DNA of 64,000 nt from Cytobacillus oceanisediminis (lineage in GTDB: Bacteria; Bacillota; Bacilli; Bacillales; Cytobacillaceae). The position numbers and the translations under genes were made by a program. Positions 16,703-26,210 of the stretch are shown here, piece after piece (position 1 is the first letter of the stretch; each line of letters begins with the position of its first letter). The notes beneath the pieces are model-generated. The model did no database searches, had not been told where the DNA came from, and saw only the letters and a program-made list of their open reading frames with translations. Where the stretch lies: assembly GCF_022811925.1 (NCBI RefSeq), contig NZ_CP065511.1, forward strand, positions 2,039,501 to 2,103,500, read 5' to 3'.

Positions 16703-16995
16703 AAAAAGATCATGATAGACAAAGGAAAGAAGCGGTAGCATTAACCTATGATCCTGTGAATCAGGGTGCTCCAAAAATATCTGCAAAAGGAAAGGGCCTG
16801 GTTGCTGAGAATATCCTTGCAAAAGCTAAGGAACATGATATTCCGATTCAGGAAGATCCGGCCCTTGTGGAGCTTCTTGGCAAGCTTAACATCAATGAGG
16901 GAATACCAGAAGAACTTTATCAGGCTGTTGCTGAGGTGTTTGCTTTCATCTACAAGGCTGATCAGGAAGCTGGGAAGAGGGAAAATAAACAATAA
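16699..16995 (+). CDS. ylqH: YlqH, stand-alone FlhB C-terminal-like protein
   Basis: A 98-residue protein homologous to the C-terminal cytoplasmic fragment of FlhB. The alignment with FlhB of this window is direct: AVALTYDPVNQGAPKISAKG here against AIALSYDESKSDAPIVVAKG there, and later AKEHDIPIQEDPALVELL against AKEHDVIAVENRPLARAL, ending in IPEELYQAVAEVFAFIYK. It lacks membrane segments and the NPTH autocleavage motif, so it looks like the already cleaved half of FlhB. Similar stand-alone proteins (FlhX in Helicobacter) can partly replace FlhB-C. It overlaps ylqG by 4 bases (ATGA). Confidence 0.92.
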   Translation: MKKDHDRQRKEAVALTYDPVNQGAPKISAKGKGLVAENILAKAKEHDIPIQEDPALVELLGKLNINEGIPEELYQAVAEVFAFIYKADQEAGKRENKQ

Positions 16996-17077
16996 TCTAT
17001 TCTGGTAAACCAATATGGTTCTTTCTCAGTGAATCATTTCGAAGGGATGAGAGCGGGATTTTACTTGAGTCTAATAG

Positions 17078-17114
17078 AAAAGAAAACTGTCGAAAAGTCA
17101 GTTTTTCTTTATTT
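17078..17114 (+). terminator. Probable terminator after ylqH
   Basis: Stem AAAGAAAACTG/CAGTTTTTCTTT with one bulged T and loop TCGAAAAGT, followed by ATTTT. It is AU-rich and so weaker than the other terminators here. It lies in the 305-base gap between ylqH and sucC. Confidence 0.6.
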
Positions 17115-17225
17115 TAAAAAAATATTTTTATGATAAATTATGTTCAAAACATCTATTATGACAGGGTTTCTGCACTTTTTAATATTTTTAATTTTTAAAG
17201 AAATATAATATTTTAGAGTAAATGG

Positions 17226-17254
17226 TAGACAAGGGTTGTGTCATTTTATAAAAT
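17226..17254 (+). promoter_or_regulatory. Sigma-A promoter of sucCD
   Basis: TAGACA (17226-17231, 5 of 6 matches) and TAAAAT (17249-17254, 5 of 6) are separated by 17 bases. Transcription would begin near 17261, inside the cre-like site. Confidence 0.6.
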
Positions 17255-17267
17255 GAAAGCGCAGTCT
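17254..17267 (+). promoter_or_regulatory. Candidate CcpA binding site (cre) at the sucC promoter
   Basis: TGAAAGCGCAGTCT matches the cre consensus TGWAANCGNTNWCW at 13 of 14 positions (one A for T). It covers the predicted transcription start, where CcpA binding usually represses. Glucose repression of the TCA branch is established in Bacillus; action at this site is inferred. Confidence 0.6.
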
Positions 17268-17300
17268 ATTTTTTTGAAGAGTTAGATAGGAGGATGGGAA

Positions 17301-18461
17301 ATGAATATACATGAGTATCAAGGTAAAGAAGTCCTCAGACAATACGGGGTAGCAGTTCCGAACGGAAAAGTGGCATTTACAGTAGAAGAAGCTGTTGAAG
17401 CTGCTAAAGAACTTGGCACTGAGGTATGTGTGGTTAAGGCACAAATCCACGCCGGAGGACGCGGTAAAGCTGGCGGTGTAAAAGTTGCCAAAAATCTTGA
17501 CGAAGTTCGTACATATGCAGGTGAAATACTGGGAAAAACACTTGTTACACATCAAACAGGCCCGGAAGGCAAGGAAGTAAAACGTTTACTGATTGAAGAG
17601 GGCTGTGACATTAAGAAGGAATATTATGTTGGGCTAGTATTGGACCGCGCAACATCACGCGTAGTTTTAATGGCTTCTGAAGAGGGCGGCACAGAAATCG
17701 AAGAAGTGGCTGAACAGACGCCTGAAAAAATCTTCAAGGAAGAAATCGATCCTGTACTTGGTTTAACAGCATTCCAGGCGCGCAGAATCGCTTTTAATAT
17801 CAATATCCCATCAAAGCTTGTCGGACAAGCTGTTAAATTCATGATGGGCTTATACAGAGCTTATATTGAAAAAGATTGCTCCATCGCTGAAATCAATCCA
17901 TTAGTAGTGACTGGTGACGGCAAGGTAATGGCTCTTGATGCAAAGCTGAACTTTGATTCAAATGCTCTTTACCGTCAAAAAGATATCATGGCTCTTCGTG
18001 ACCTTGAAGAAGAGGATGCAAAGGAAATCGAAGCATCAAAATATGACCTGAGCTATATTTCCCTTGATGGAAACATAGGCTGCATGGTTAACGGTGCAGG
18101 ATTGGCGATGGCTACTATGGATATCGTTAAGCACTATGGCGGAGACCCGGCCAACTTCCTTGATGTTGGGGGCGGAGCAACTGCTGAGAAGGTTACTGAA
18201 GCTTTCAAAATCATCCTTTCTGATAAAAACGTAAAAGGTATTTTTGTTAATATCTTTGGCGGAATCATGAAGTGCGACGTCATCGCCACTGGTGTAGTGG
18301 AAGCAGCGAAGCAAGTAGGCTTGAATGTGCCTTTAGTTGTACGTTTGGAAGGTACGAATGTTGAATTGGGCAAGAAGATCCTTGCTGAATCCGATATCGA
18401 TATCATCGCAGCTGAATCAATGGCTGACGGCGCACAAAAAATCGTTTCTTTAGTAGGCTAA
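17301..18461 (+). CDS. sucC: Succinyl-CoA synthetase beta subunit (ADP-forming)
   Basis: The beta subunit of the TCA-cycle enzyme that converts succinyl-CoA to succinate while making ATP. The 386 residues begin with the ATP-grasp domain ([34 protein letters not shown]) and end with a CoA-ligase domain containing [13 protein letters not shown] and [15 protein letters not shown]. Length matches B. subtilis SucC (385). GGAGG lies upstream of the ATG. It is followed 132 bases later by sucD, which has its own strong ribosome binding site; no clear terminator lies between them. Confidence 0.98.
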   Translation: MNIHEYQGKEVLRQYGVAVPNGKVAFTVEEAVEAAKELGTEVCVVKAQIHAGGRGKAGGVKVAKNLDEVRTYAGEILGKTLVTHQTGPEGKEVKRLLIEEGCDIKKEYYVGLVLDRATSRVVLMASEEGGTEIEEVAEQTPEKIFKEEIDPVLGLTAFQARRIAFNINIPSKLVGQAVKFMMGLYRAYIEKDCSIAEINPLVVTGDGKVMALDAKLNFDSNALYRQKDIMALRDLEEEDAKEIEASKYDLSYISLDGNIGCMVNGAGLAMATMDIVKHYGGDPANFLDVGGGATAEKVTEAFKIILSDKNVKGIFVNIFGGIMKCDVIATGVVEAAKQVGLNVPLVVRLEGTNVELGKKILAESDIDIIAAESMADGAQKIVSLVG

Positions 18462-18593
18462 GAATCAAAATTGAGCGACCGTTCAGTGCCAAAGTAATTT
18501 AGCGGATTCCGAATGGCATTTTTGCCTGAAAGATTTTTGCTGAAGCCTTTTAAGCGCAGGATGGCACTCTTTAGACCAGAAAGGAGAATTAAC

Positions 18594-19496
18594 GTGAGCG
18601 TATTTATTAATAAAGATACTAAAGTTATAGTTCAAGGGATTACTGGTTCAACAGCCCTCTTCCATACAAAGCAAATGCTTGAATACGGAACGCAAATTGT
18701 CGGCGGTGTAACTCCGGGTAAAGGCGGTACTGAAGTAGAAGGTGTTCCTGTCTTTAATACTGTGGAGGAAGCTGTTAAGGCGACAGGTGCCAATGCCTCC
18801 GTTATCTATGTTCCAGCTCCATTTGCTGCAGATGCTATTCTTGAAGCGGTAGATGCAGAATTGGATCTAGCCATTTGTATCACTGAGCATATTCCTGTAT
18901 TGGATATGGTTAAAGTTAAGCGCTATATGGAAGGCAAGAAGACTCGCCTTGTAGGTCCTAACTGCCCTGGTGTTATTACTCCTGATGAGTGTAAGATCGG
19001 CATTATGCCTGGATACATCCATACTAAAGGTCATGTTGGGGTTGTTTCCCGTTCTGGAACATTGACTTATGAAGCGGTACACCAGCTTTCACAGGCTGGA
19101 ATCGGCCAGTCTACTGCTGTTGGAATCGGCGGAGACCCGGTTAACGGAACAAACTTCATCGATGTATTAAAAGCATTTAATGAAGATCCGGATACTTATG
19201 CTGTAATCATGATTGGTGAAATCGGCGGAACAGCTGAAGAAGAAGCTGCAGAGTGGGTTAAAGCGAATATGACTAAGCCAGTTGTAGGCTTCATCGGCGG
19301 ACGCACTGCACCTCCAGGAAAGCGTATGGGCCATGCCGGCGCAATTATTTCAGGAGGCAAAGGAACAGCTGATGAAAAGATCCGTGTTATGAATGAATGC
19401 GGTATTCAAGTAGCGGACACTCCATCCGTAATGGGTGAAACCCTGATAAAGGTTTTAAAAGAAAAAGGCCTTTATGATGAGTGTAAAACCCATTAA
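18594..19496 (+). CDS. sucD: Succinyl-CoA synthetase alpha subunit
   Basis: The alpha subunit binds CoA and carries the phosphohistidine intermediate. The N-terminal CoA-binding fold has [20 protein letters not shown], and the active-site His lies in [15 protein letters not shown] chose GTG 18594, 8 bases after AAAGGAG, which gives 300 residues and the family start [15 protein letters not shown]; an ATG at 18513 would add 27 unconserved residues. A terminator follows at 19517-19545, so sucCD is a two-gene unit. Confidence 0.97.
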   Translation: MSVFINKDTKVIVQGITGSTALFHTKQMLEYGTQIVGGVTPGKGGTEVEGVPVFNTVEEAVKATGANASVIYVPAPFAADAILEAVDAELDLAICITEHIPVLDMVKVKRYMEGKKTRLVGPNCPGVITPDECKIGIMPGYIHTKGHVGVVSRSGTLTYEAVHQLSQAGIGQSTAVGIGGDPVNGTNFIDVLKAFNEDPDTYAVIMIGEIGGTAEEEAAEWVKANMTKPVVGFIGGRTAPPGKRMGHAGAIISGGKGTADEKIRVMNECGIQVADTPSVMGETLIKVLKEKGLYDECKTH

Positions 19497-19516
19497 TTCT
19501 AATTGAATAACTTAAG

Positions 19517-19545
19517 AATAGTCCCTCTATTTGAGGGACTATTTC
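19517..19545 (+). terminator. Rho-independent terminator after sucD
   Basis: An 11-bp perfect stem AATAGTCCCTC/GAGGGACTATT with a TATTT loop and a short T-rich tail (TTTCT). Confidence 0.85.
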
Positions 19546-19609
19546 TGCATTGTGAAAACCGGTTATCCCCGCCTATACCCCGCTTTTTAAAAAATTCAGG
19601 AGGCTCCCC

Positions 19610-20485
19610 ATGAAAGAATTTAATATGAGGCTCACCCATCTCCATCATTGCAGAGGAATGAGCTGGAAGATGATTTTTTACATTTTAAAGAAAGATCCCC
19701 AATTAAAATTTATGTATAATGATGCAACGCGCCGAATGATGCCCCAAATATTCACCACTCAAGATTCTCTTTCAAATGCACTCCAAGATCTTCATTCCGA
19801 TCGAATCCAGAAACAAATCCGCCAATACTCACCAAATGGCATTAGAACCATTACTATTTTTGATGAGGAATATCCAAGGCTATTAAAAGAAACGTACCAG
19901 CCGCCATGGGTTATTTATGCGAGAGGTGATATCGGTCTTCTGAATAGCGGAACTCACCTGGCCGTTGTGGGATCCAGACAGGCAACAGAGTATGGAGAAA
20001 AAGCCATTCAATACATGTTTCCCAAGCTTATTGAAAAAGGGATTATTATTGTAAGCGGGCTGGCGGCTGGCATTGATGCCATTGCGCATAAGGAAGCAAT
20101 CAAAAATAAAGGGAAAACAATTGGTGTCATAGCTGGCGGATTGTTCCATATTTATCCCCAGGCAAATCAAAAGCTAGCATATGAAATGATGAAAAATCAG
20201 CTGGTTATTTCTGAATATCCGCCAGACACAAGACCTTCAAGATGGCAGTTTCCAATGAGAAACCGAATCATCAGCGGCATTAGCAGAGGCACACTGATAA
20301 TCCAGGCAAAAAGCAAAAGTGGCTCCCTTATCACAGCTAATTATGCGGTTCAAGAAGGAAGAGATGTCTTTGCAGTCCCCGGAAATATATTTAGCCCGTT
20401 TTCAGGGGGAACCAATGAATTAATTCAGCAAGGAGCCAAACTGGTAAAATCAGCTGAAGATATTTTAGAAGAATTCCTTTACTGA
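19610..20485 (+). CDS. dprA: DNA processing protein DprA (Smf)
   Basis: DprA loads RecA on incoming single-stranded DNA during natural transformation. The 291 residues start with a helical region and continue with the Rossmann-like DprA core: AVVGSRQATEYGEKA, IVSGLAAGIDAIAHKEA, TIGVIAGG, PMRNRIISGISRGTLIIQA and SGSLITANYA. Length is close to B. subtilis DprA (297). The ATG lies after CAGGAGG. Competence is suggested but not shown, since the DNA uptake genes are not in this window. It is a single-gene unit followed by a 496-base gap. Confidence 0.95.
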   Translation: MKEFNMRLTHLHHCRGMSWKMIFYILKKDPQLKFMYNDATRRMMPQIFTTQDSLSNALQDLHSDRIQKQIRQYSPNGIRTITIFDEEYPRLLKETYQPPWVIYARGDIGLLNSGTHLAVVGSRQATEYGEKAIQYMFPKLIEKGIIIVSGLAAGIDAIAHKEAIKNKGKTIGVIAGGLFHIYPQANQKLAYEMMKNQLVISEYPPDTRPSRWQFPMRNRIISGISRGTLIIQAKSKSGSLITANYAVQEGRDVFAVPGNIFSPFSGGTNELIQQGAKLVKSAEDILEEFLY

Positions 20486-20499
20486 TCAGTCAATGAAAT

Positions 20500-20534
20500 A
20501 GGAGCCTTGTTATTAATTAAGTGCTCCTTTTCTT
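20500..20534 (+). terminator. Possible terminator after dprA
   Basis: GGAGC and GCTCC arms separated by an AT-rich 17-base region, followed by TTTTCTT. The short stem makes it moderate. Confidence 0.5.
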
Positions 20535-20672
20535 ACATCAGCTCATATTAAATGTGTTAATTTAGAGGATTTTTTACAAAAAGGTTGAAATTCTATTAAA
20601 ACTGTTATACATTTTGCAACAGGTATTATGGAAAGAAAAAGACTGCTTCTTTATTCATTTTAGAATTTTTTC

Positions 20673-20735
20673 TTGGAAACGTTTGCGGAAATATTCCGCT
20701 TAAGTTTGACAAACTTGAATAGAATGTAGAATAAT
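20673..20735 (+). promoter_or_regulatory. topA promoter with upstream dyad
   Basis: TTGACA (20706-20711, perfect) and AATAAT (20730-20735, 5 of 6 matches) are 18 bases apart. Just upstream lie a cre-like but imperfect sequence TTGGAAACGTTTGC (20673-20686) and a tight dyad GCGGAA-ATA-TTCCGC (20685-20699) that abuts the -35 and could be an operator. The transcript would carry a leader of about 240 bases before topA. Confidence 0.5.
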
Positions 20736-20837
20736 AATGAATATTTCAATACGCAAGCAGTAAAGCTGATGATAACAGCAAGCTGACGAAGAATAATTCA
20801 TATTAATTCAAATATGCTAAAAGACACTTAAACCGCT

Positions 20838-20870
20838 CCTCAGGATATAAATATCCAACCTGAGGCTGTT
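20838..20870 (+). other. Hairpin in the topA leader
   Basis: CCTCAGG (20838-20844) pairs with CCTGAGG (20859-20865), and an inner GGATAT/ATATCC pairing competes with it. The tail CTGTTTTAT is only weakly U-rich, so it could be a weak attenuator, a terminator of an upstream transcript, or a stability hairpin. In the 496-base dprA-topA gap I see no gene. Confidence 0.45.
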
Positions 20871-20981
20871 TTATAGGTTAATGATAAATGAAAGCAGGCA
20901 GGTTTAACCGGGTAACAAATACCGCCTTTCAAGATTGATTTTGCCTGAATGTTTAAAAATCCCTCTCAAGGAGGACTATTG

Positions 20982-23057
20982 ATGTCAGAGTTTCTTGTAA
21001 TCGTTGAGTCACCTGCAAAGGCAAAAACGATTGAGCGTTATTTAGGAAAAAAATATAAAGTTAGAGCTTCCATGGGACATGTCAGGGATCTTCCTAAAAG
21101 CCAAATGGGCATAGATGTGGAAAATAATTTTGAACCAAAATACATAACTATTCGTGGGAAGGGCCCTGTTTTAAAGGAACTTAAGTCAGCGGCCAAAAAA
21201 GCCAAGAAAATTTATCTCGCGGCTGACCCCGACAGAGAAGGGGAAGCGATTGCCTGGCATTTGGCACATAGCCTGGACATGGATATTACATCGGACTGCC
21301 GTGTTGTTTTTAATGAAATTACGAAAGACGCCATTAAAGAATCTTTTAAGCATCCAAGGCCAATCAACATGGATCTTGTTGATGCCCAGCAGGCAAGACG
21401 GATGCTGGACCGGTTAGTCGGTTATAATATCAGCCCGTTATTATGGAAGAAAGTGAAAAAAGGATTAAGTGCGGGCAGAGTACAGTCTGTTGCAGTCCGT
21501 TTGATTATCGACCGCGAAAAGGAAATTAAGGACTTTATACCAGAAGAGTACTGGTCCATTGACGGAGAGTTCCTAAAAGGAAAAACAGCCTTCGATGCAG
21601 CTTTTTACGGGTTGGAGAATGAAAAAGTGGAATTGAAGTCTGAAAGCGATGTTCAAAATATATTAAGTAAAATGAAGGGCAATAAATTCAAGGTGGTATC
21701 GGTTACCAAGAAGGAAAGAAAACGGAATCCTGCCGCCCCTTTTACTACGTCCTCACTTCAGCAGGAAGCTGCAAGGAAATTAAATTTCCGTGCCAAGAAA
21801 ACCATGATGCTTGCACAGCAGCTTTATGAGGGAATTGATCTAGGCAAAGAAGGAACTGTCGGTTTAATTACTTATATGAGAACTGATTCAACACGCATAT
21901 CTGAAATTGCGCAAAATGAAGCTGCAGATTATATTCAAAACTCTTACGGGAAAGAATTCCTGCAGGGTGAAAAGAAAAAAGAAAAGAAAAACAGCAATGC
22001 CCAGGATGCTCATGAGGCCATCCGCCCGACGAGCACATTAAGGTCGCCTGCAAGTTTAAAAGAATACTTGTCGCGTGATCAGCTTCGATTATACAGGCTC
22101 ATTTGGGAACGATTTGTTGCAAGCCAGATGGCACCAGCCGTTATGGATACAATGAGTGTGGATTTAAAGAATGGAGAAGTGATTTTCCGTGCAACAGGGT
22201 CAAAAGTGAAGTTCCCTGGATTTATGAAGGTCTATGTTGAAGGCACAGATGATCAGTCAGAGGAAAAAGATAATATGCTCCCAGACCTGAAGGAAGGGGA
22301 TGAAGTCCTTAAAAAAGACATCGAACCCAAACAGCACTTCACACAGCCTCCTCCAAGGTATACTGAGGCAAGACTCGTAAAAACACTTGAAGAACAGGGG
22401 ATTGGGCGGCCATCCACTTTTGCTCCGACTCTTGATACAATTCAAAAACGGGGTTATGTTGCTCTGGACAATAAACGTTTCGTTCCGACTGAACTGGGGG
22501 AAATTGTTCTTGAGCTAATCATGGAATTCTTCCCTGAAATCCTTGATATCGAGTTTACTGCAAAGATGGAAAAAGACCTGGACTATGTTGAAGAAGGCAA
22601 AGTCAACTGGGTGCAGATCATTGATGAATTCTATAAAGATTTTGAAAAGCATCTTGAAATAGCGGAAAAAGAAATGCAGGAAGTCGAAATTAAGGATGAA
22701 CCTGCAGGTGAAGATTGTGAGCAATGCGGAAATCCAATGGTGTTCAAGATGGGGCGCTATGGAAAATTCATGGCATGCAGCAATTTCCCTGACTGCCGCA
22801 ATACCAAACCGATTGTAAAGGATATAGGTGTGAAGTGTCCGAAGTGCAAAGAAGGAAATATAATAGAAAGAAAAAGCAAAAAACGCCGGATCTTCTATGG
22901 CTGTGACAGATTCCCTGAATGTGACTTTATTTCATGGGATAAGCCCCTGCCAAGAAGCTGTCCAAAATGTGATAACCTTCTAGTTGAGAAAAAACTCAAA
23001 AAAGGTGTCCAGGTTCAGTGTGTTGAATGCGACTATAAGGAAGAAAAGCAAAGTTAA
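20982..23057 (+). CDS. topA: DNA topoisomerase I
   Basis: Type IA topoisomerase that relaxes negative supercoils by cutting one strand. The 691 residues begin with the TOPRIM domain ([32 protein letters not shown]). The catalytic Tyr298 lies in [12 protein letters not shown]. Three C-terminal four-Cys zinc modules are intact, starting CEQCGNP, CPKCKEG and CPKCDNL. Length equals B. subtilis TopA. ATG 20982 has AAGGAGG 7 bases upstream; an in-frame ATG at 20949 has no such site. Confidence 0.98.
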   Translation: MSEFLVIVESPAKAKTIERYLGKKYKVRASMGHVRDLPKSQMGIDVENNFEPKYITIRGKGPVLKELKSAAKKAKKIYLAADPDREGEAIAWHLAHSLDMDITSDCRVVFNEITKDAIKESFKHPRPINMDLVDAQQARRMLDRLVGYNISPLLWKKVKKGLSAGRVQSVAVRLIIDREKEIKDFIPEEYWSIDGEFLKGKTAFDAAFYGLENEKVELKSESDVQNILSKMKGNKFKVVSVTKKERKRNPAAPFTTSSLQQEAARKLNFRAKKTMMLAQQLYEGIDLGKEGTVGLITYMRTDSTRISEIAQNEAADYIQNSYGKEFLQGEKKKEKKNSNAQDAHEAIRPTSTLRSPASLKEYLSRDQLRLYRLIWERFVASQMAPAVMDTMSVDLKNGEVIFRATGSKVKFPGFMKVYVEGTDDQSEEKDNMLPDLKEGDEVLKKDIEPKQHFTQPPPRYTEARLVKTLEEQGIGRPSTFAPTLDTIQKRGYVALDNKRFVPTELGEIVLELIMEFFPEILDIEFTAKMEKDLDYVEEGKVNWVQIIDEFYKDFEKHLEIAEKEMQEVEIKDEPAGEDCEQCGNPMVFKMGRYGKFMACSNFPDCRNTKPIVKDIGVKCPKCKEGNIIERKSKKRRIFYGCDRFPECDFISWDKPLPRSCPKCDNLLVEKKLKKGVQVQCVECDYKEEKQS

Positions 23058-23058
23058 G

Positions 23059-23086
23059 GGTGGGCTTAAATGCTCACTCTTTTCTA
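23059..23086 (+). terminator. Rho-independent terminator after topA
   Basis: An 8-bp stem GGGTGGGC/GCTCACTC (two G-U pairs), loop TTAAAT, followed by TTTTCT. Confidence 0.8.
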
Positions 23087-23303
23087 TTGAGGGATGTGCA
23101 TCCAGAATACTTCCAGCCCGGTTTCTTTCTTTCGTTTATCCCAAAGTATAGCAGCTGCAAATCGTTCACGAAACTTTTTTATTTTTAAATCGTATAGTAA
23201 AATGGCAAAATGAATAAGAACAGGGTAAAGTAAGAGAGACTGTTTTTAAAAATATAAATTAATCATGACATTGTCATCATAAGTATATATGGAGGTTCAT
23301 TTT

Positions 23304-24611
23304 ATGAGAGATACAGTAGTAAATGTAATAGGAGCGGGTTTAGCAGGCAGTGAGGCTGCGTGGCAGCTGGCCAACAGGGGAATAAAAGTAAACCTCTATG
23401 AAATGAGGCCAGTAAGGCAGACTCCTGCCCATCACACAGATAAATTTGCAGAGCTTGTCTGCAGCAACTCTCTGCGTGCAAATACTTTAACAAATGCAGT
23501 CGGGGTATTAAAAGAAGAAATGCGGAAGCTGAATTCTGTTATCATCCATTCAGCTGACAGCAGTGCCGTTCCTGCCGGGGGAGCATTGGCAGTTGACCGC
23601 CATGATTTTGCCGCTCGTGTAACGGAACAAGTCAAAAACCATCCGAATGTAACGGTAATTAACGAAGAAGTGACAGATATTCCGGAAGGGCCAACTGTGA
23701 TCGCTACTGGACCGCTGACAAGTGAAGCCCTATCCGGAAAATTAAAAGAGCTGTCCGGAGAAGATTATTTATATTTTTATGATGCGGCTGCTCCAATTTT
23801 AGAAAAAGACTCAATTGATATGAATAAAGTTTATTTGAAATCACGTTATGATAAGGGAGAAGCGGCATATTTGAATTGCCCTATGACAGAAGAAGAATTT
23901 GACCGTTTTTATGAGGCTCTTACCTCCGCAGAAACAGTTCCGTTAAAGGAATTTGAAAAGGAAATCTTTTTTGAGGGCTGTATGCCAATAGAGGTGATGG
24001 CAAACAGGGGAAAGAAAACCATGCTTTTTGGCCCGATGAAGCCGGTAGGTTTAGAAGATCCGAAAACAGGAAAAAGGCCATATGCAGTTGTTCAGCTTCG
24101 ACAGGATGATGCTGCCGGAACACTTTATAATATTGTAGGTTTTCAAACTCATTTGAAATGGGGGCCGCAAAAAGAAGTAATCCGCTTGATTCCAGGTCTC
24201 GAAAATGCTGAAATAGTAAGGTATGGCGTTATGCACCGGAATACATTTATCAACTCTCCAAAAGTCCTGCGCGCAACATATCAGTTCAAGAACCGGGATG
24301 ATTTATTCTTTGCAGGGCAAATGACAGGGGTTGAAGGGTATGTCGAATCTGCTGCCAGCGGACTTGTGGCAGGCATCAATGCTGCAAGACTTGTTAAAGG
24401 AGAAGATCCTATAGAGTTTCCTCATGAGACTGCGATTGGAAGCATGGCGCGTTATATTACTACAGCTAACCCAAAAAGTTTCCAGCCTATGAACGCTAAT
24501 TTTGGTTTATTTCCTGAACTTCCTGAAAAAATCAGAGGGAAAAAAGAAAGAAATGAAAAACATGCGGAAAGAGCATTAGGAACAATTCAGAACTTTGTGA
24601 AAAATTTGTAA
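23304..24611 (+). CDS. trmFO: Folate-dependent tRNA (uracil-54) methyltransferase TrmFO
   Basis: TrmFO makes ribothymidine-54 in the T-loop of tRNAs with methylenetetrahydrofolate and FAD. The 435 residues have the FAD motif [10 protein letters not shown] (10-19), Cys53 in [10 protein letters not shown] and a second conserved Cys in [17 protein letters not shown] 23304 follows GGAGG by 8 bases; the ATG at 23289 precedes that site. Length equals the B. subtilis enzyme (formerly Gid). The 217 bases upstream hold an AT-rich probable promoter that I could not fix precisely. Confidence 0.98.
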   Translation: MRDTVVNVIGAGLAGSEAAWQLANRGIKVNLYEMRPVRQTPAHHTDKFAELVCSNSLRANTLTNAVGVLKEEMRKLNSVIIHSADSSAVPAGGALAVDRHDFAARVTEQVKNHPNVTVINEEVTDIPEGPTVIATGPLTSEALSGKLKELSGEDYLYFYDAAAPILEKDSIDMNKVYLKSRYDKGEAAYLNCPMTEEEFDRFYEALTSAETVPLKEFEKEIFFEGCMPIEVMANRGKKTMLFGPMKPVGLEDPKTGKRPYAVVQLRQDDAAGTLYNIVGFQTHLKWGPQKEVIRLIPGLENAEIVRYGVMHRNTFINSPKVLRATYQFKNRDDLFFAGQMTGVEGYVESAASGLVAGINAARLVKGEDPIEFPHETAIGSMARYITTANPKSFQPMNANFGLFPELPEKIRGKKERNEKHAERALGTIQNFVKNL

Positions 24612-24624
24612 ATTATGTTGCGTT

Positions 24625-24657
24625 GGGCTGCTTAATTGTGATACTATTTAGTAGCCC
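24625..24657 (+). other. Hairpin between trmFO and xerC
   Basis: GGGCTGCT (24625-24632) pairs with AGTAGCCC (24650-24657), 8 bp with one G-U pair and a 17-base loop. It is not followed by a U tract and ends 4 bases before the xerC ribosome binding site, so it may be an mRNA processing or translation control hairpin. Confidence 0.4.
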
Positions 24658-24675
24658 TTGCGAGGTGAACATTTA

Positions 24676-25578
24676 ATGTCTGAAAATGTGAACGTTTCTT
24701 TAAAGTTGTTTATTGAATATTTACAAATTGAGAAAAATTATTCACAATATACAATTGAGCATTACCAGCATGATATTAGTGAATTTTTTATGTTCATGTC
24801 TGAACAAGCCATTGCAGATTTAACAAAAGTCGAGTATCAGGATGTCAGGATATATCTTACTGATCTATACGATAAAAAGATGTCCCGTAAGTCTGTTGCC
24901 AGGAAAATATCAAGCTTAAGGAGCTTTTTTAAATTTTTGCTCAGAGAAGAGAAAGTGGCTGAAAATCCTTTTGCACTTGTTTCCATTCCGAAAGCGCAGA
25001 AAAAGCTACCGGAATTTTTCTATGAGGAGGAAATGAAGCAGCTTTTCGATGCTTGTGAAACAAGTACTCCTCTAGGGCAAAGAAATAAAGCACTTCTTGA
25101 ACTATTGTATGCAACCGGCATCCGCGTCAGCGAGTGCAGCCAAATCCGCTTAAAAGACCTGGATATGTATTTATCAACGGTTCTTGTCCGCGGCAAGGGC
25201 AGTAAAGAGCGGTATGTCCCTTTCGGAAGCTTTGCCCAGGACGCACTTGACACATACATAAACCATGGACGTAAAGAATTGCTTTCTAATGGGAACGTGC
25301 AGGATAATTTGTTTCTGAATGCCCGAGGCGGTCCGCTTACAGCAAGGGGAATCAGGACTATACTGGATAAGATTATCGAGAAATCATCCTTATCAGGCAA
25401 AATCCATCCCCATATGCTTCGCCACACATTTGCGACGCATTTAATGGCAAATGGGGCTGATATGAGAACAGTTCAGGAATTACTTGGACACGCATTTCTA
25501 TCTTCAACCCAGGTATATACACATGTTACGAATGAATACTTGAAAAAAACTTATATGGCCCATCATCCGCGGGCGTAG
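24676..25578 (+). CDS. xerC: Tyrosine recombinase XerC (CodV)
   Basis: XerC/CodV acts with XerD (RipX) at dif to resolve chromosome dimers. The 300 residues have the N-terminal core-binding domain ([20 protein letters not shown]) and the catalytic set: Arg150 in ATGIRVSE, Lys in [19 protein letters not shown] (H..R) and a [13 protein letters not shown] segment with the nucleophilic Tyr. ATG 24676 has GAGGTG 8 bases upstream. It is the first gene of the codV-hslV-hslU-codY group, as in B. subtilis, and is not part of a mobile element. Confidence 0.96.
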   Translation: MSENVNVSLKLFIEYLQIEKNYSQYTIEHYQHDISEFFMFMSEQAIADLTKVEYQDVRIYLTDLYDKKMSRKSVARKISSLRSFFKFLLREEKVAENPFALVSIPKAQKKLPEFFYEEEMKQLFDACETSTPLGQRNKALLELLYATGIRVSECSQIRLKDLDMYLSTVLVRGKGSKERYVPFGSFAQDALDTYINHGRKELLSNGNVQDNLFLNARGGPLTARGIRTILDKIIEKSSLSGKIHPHMLRHTFATHLMANGADMRTVQELLGHAFLSSTQVYTHVTNEYLKKTYMAHHPRA

Positions 25579-25649
25579 CAGAAGAATGTAATTACCGAAC
25601 AGTCTGCAGAAAAAATCAAAGGCAATATGCTCCAAAGGAGGAGTCTTTC

Positions 25650-26192
25650 ATGTCCGAATTTCATGCTACAACAATATTTGCTGTGCATCATAATGGAGAA
25701 TGTGCAATGTCCGGCGACGGCCAGGTTACCTTTGGAAATGCAGTTGTGATGAAACACACTGCAAGAAAAGTCAGAAAGCTATTTAATGGTAAGGTGCTGG
25801 CTGGATTTGCAGGCTCAGTAGCCGATGCATTTACTTTATTCGAAATGTTTGAAGGAAAGCTTGAAGAGTATAATGGAAACCTTGAGAGAGCAGCTGTGGA
25901 GCTTGCAAAAGAGTGGAGAAGCGATAAGGTTTTGCGCAAACTCGAAGCAATGCTTATTGTTATGAATACGGATAGTCTGCTGCTTATCTCCGGTACAGGT
26001 GAAGTTATTGAGCCGGATGATGGGATTCTGGCTATTGGATCAGGTGGCAACTATGCTCTTGCAGCTGGACGATCTTTAAAGAGATTTGCAGGCGAACACT
26101 TGTCAGCAAGAGAAATTGCGAAGGCCTCACTTGAAATGGCTGCGGAAATATGTGTATATACAAACCACAACATCATTGTGGAAGAACTCTAA
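25650..26192 (+). CDS. hslV: ATP-dependent protease subunit HslV (ClpQ/CodW)
   Basis: The proteolytic chamber of the HslUV (ClpYQ) two-part protease. The 180 residues start [16 protein letters not shown] and carry [10 protein letters not shown] and [14 protein letters not shown]. In most bacteria the mature N-terminal residue is Thr, but here the residue after Met is Ser, with the Thr pair only at positions 7-8. In B. subtilis CodW also begins MSxFHATTI, and it is reported to work as an N-terminal serine protease. A strong AAAGGAGGAG site precedes the ATG. It is 18 bases from hslU. Confidence 0.97.
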   Translation: MSEFHATTIFAVHHNGECAMSGDGQVTFGNAVVMKHTARKVRKLFNGKVLAGFAGSVADAFTLFEMFEGKLEEYNGNLERAAVELAKEWRSDKVLRKLEAMLIVMNTDSLLLISGTGEVIEPDDGILAIGSGGNYALAAGRSLKRFAGEHLSAREIAKASLEMAAEICVYTNHNIIVEEL

Positions 26193-26210
26193 TAAAAGGA
26201 GTGCTGTTGC

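Noticed and set aside
18513..18593. A 27-residue N-terminal extension of SucD from ATG 18513
   Set aside because: The GTG at 18594 has the ribosome binding site and gives the family length of 300; the extension is not conserved.
24676..25578. xerC as an integrase of a mobile element
   Set aside because: It lies in the conserved codV-hslV-hslU-codY order, with no attachment repeats or phage genes around it.
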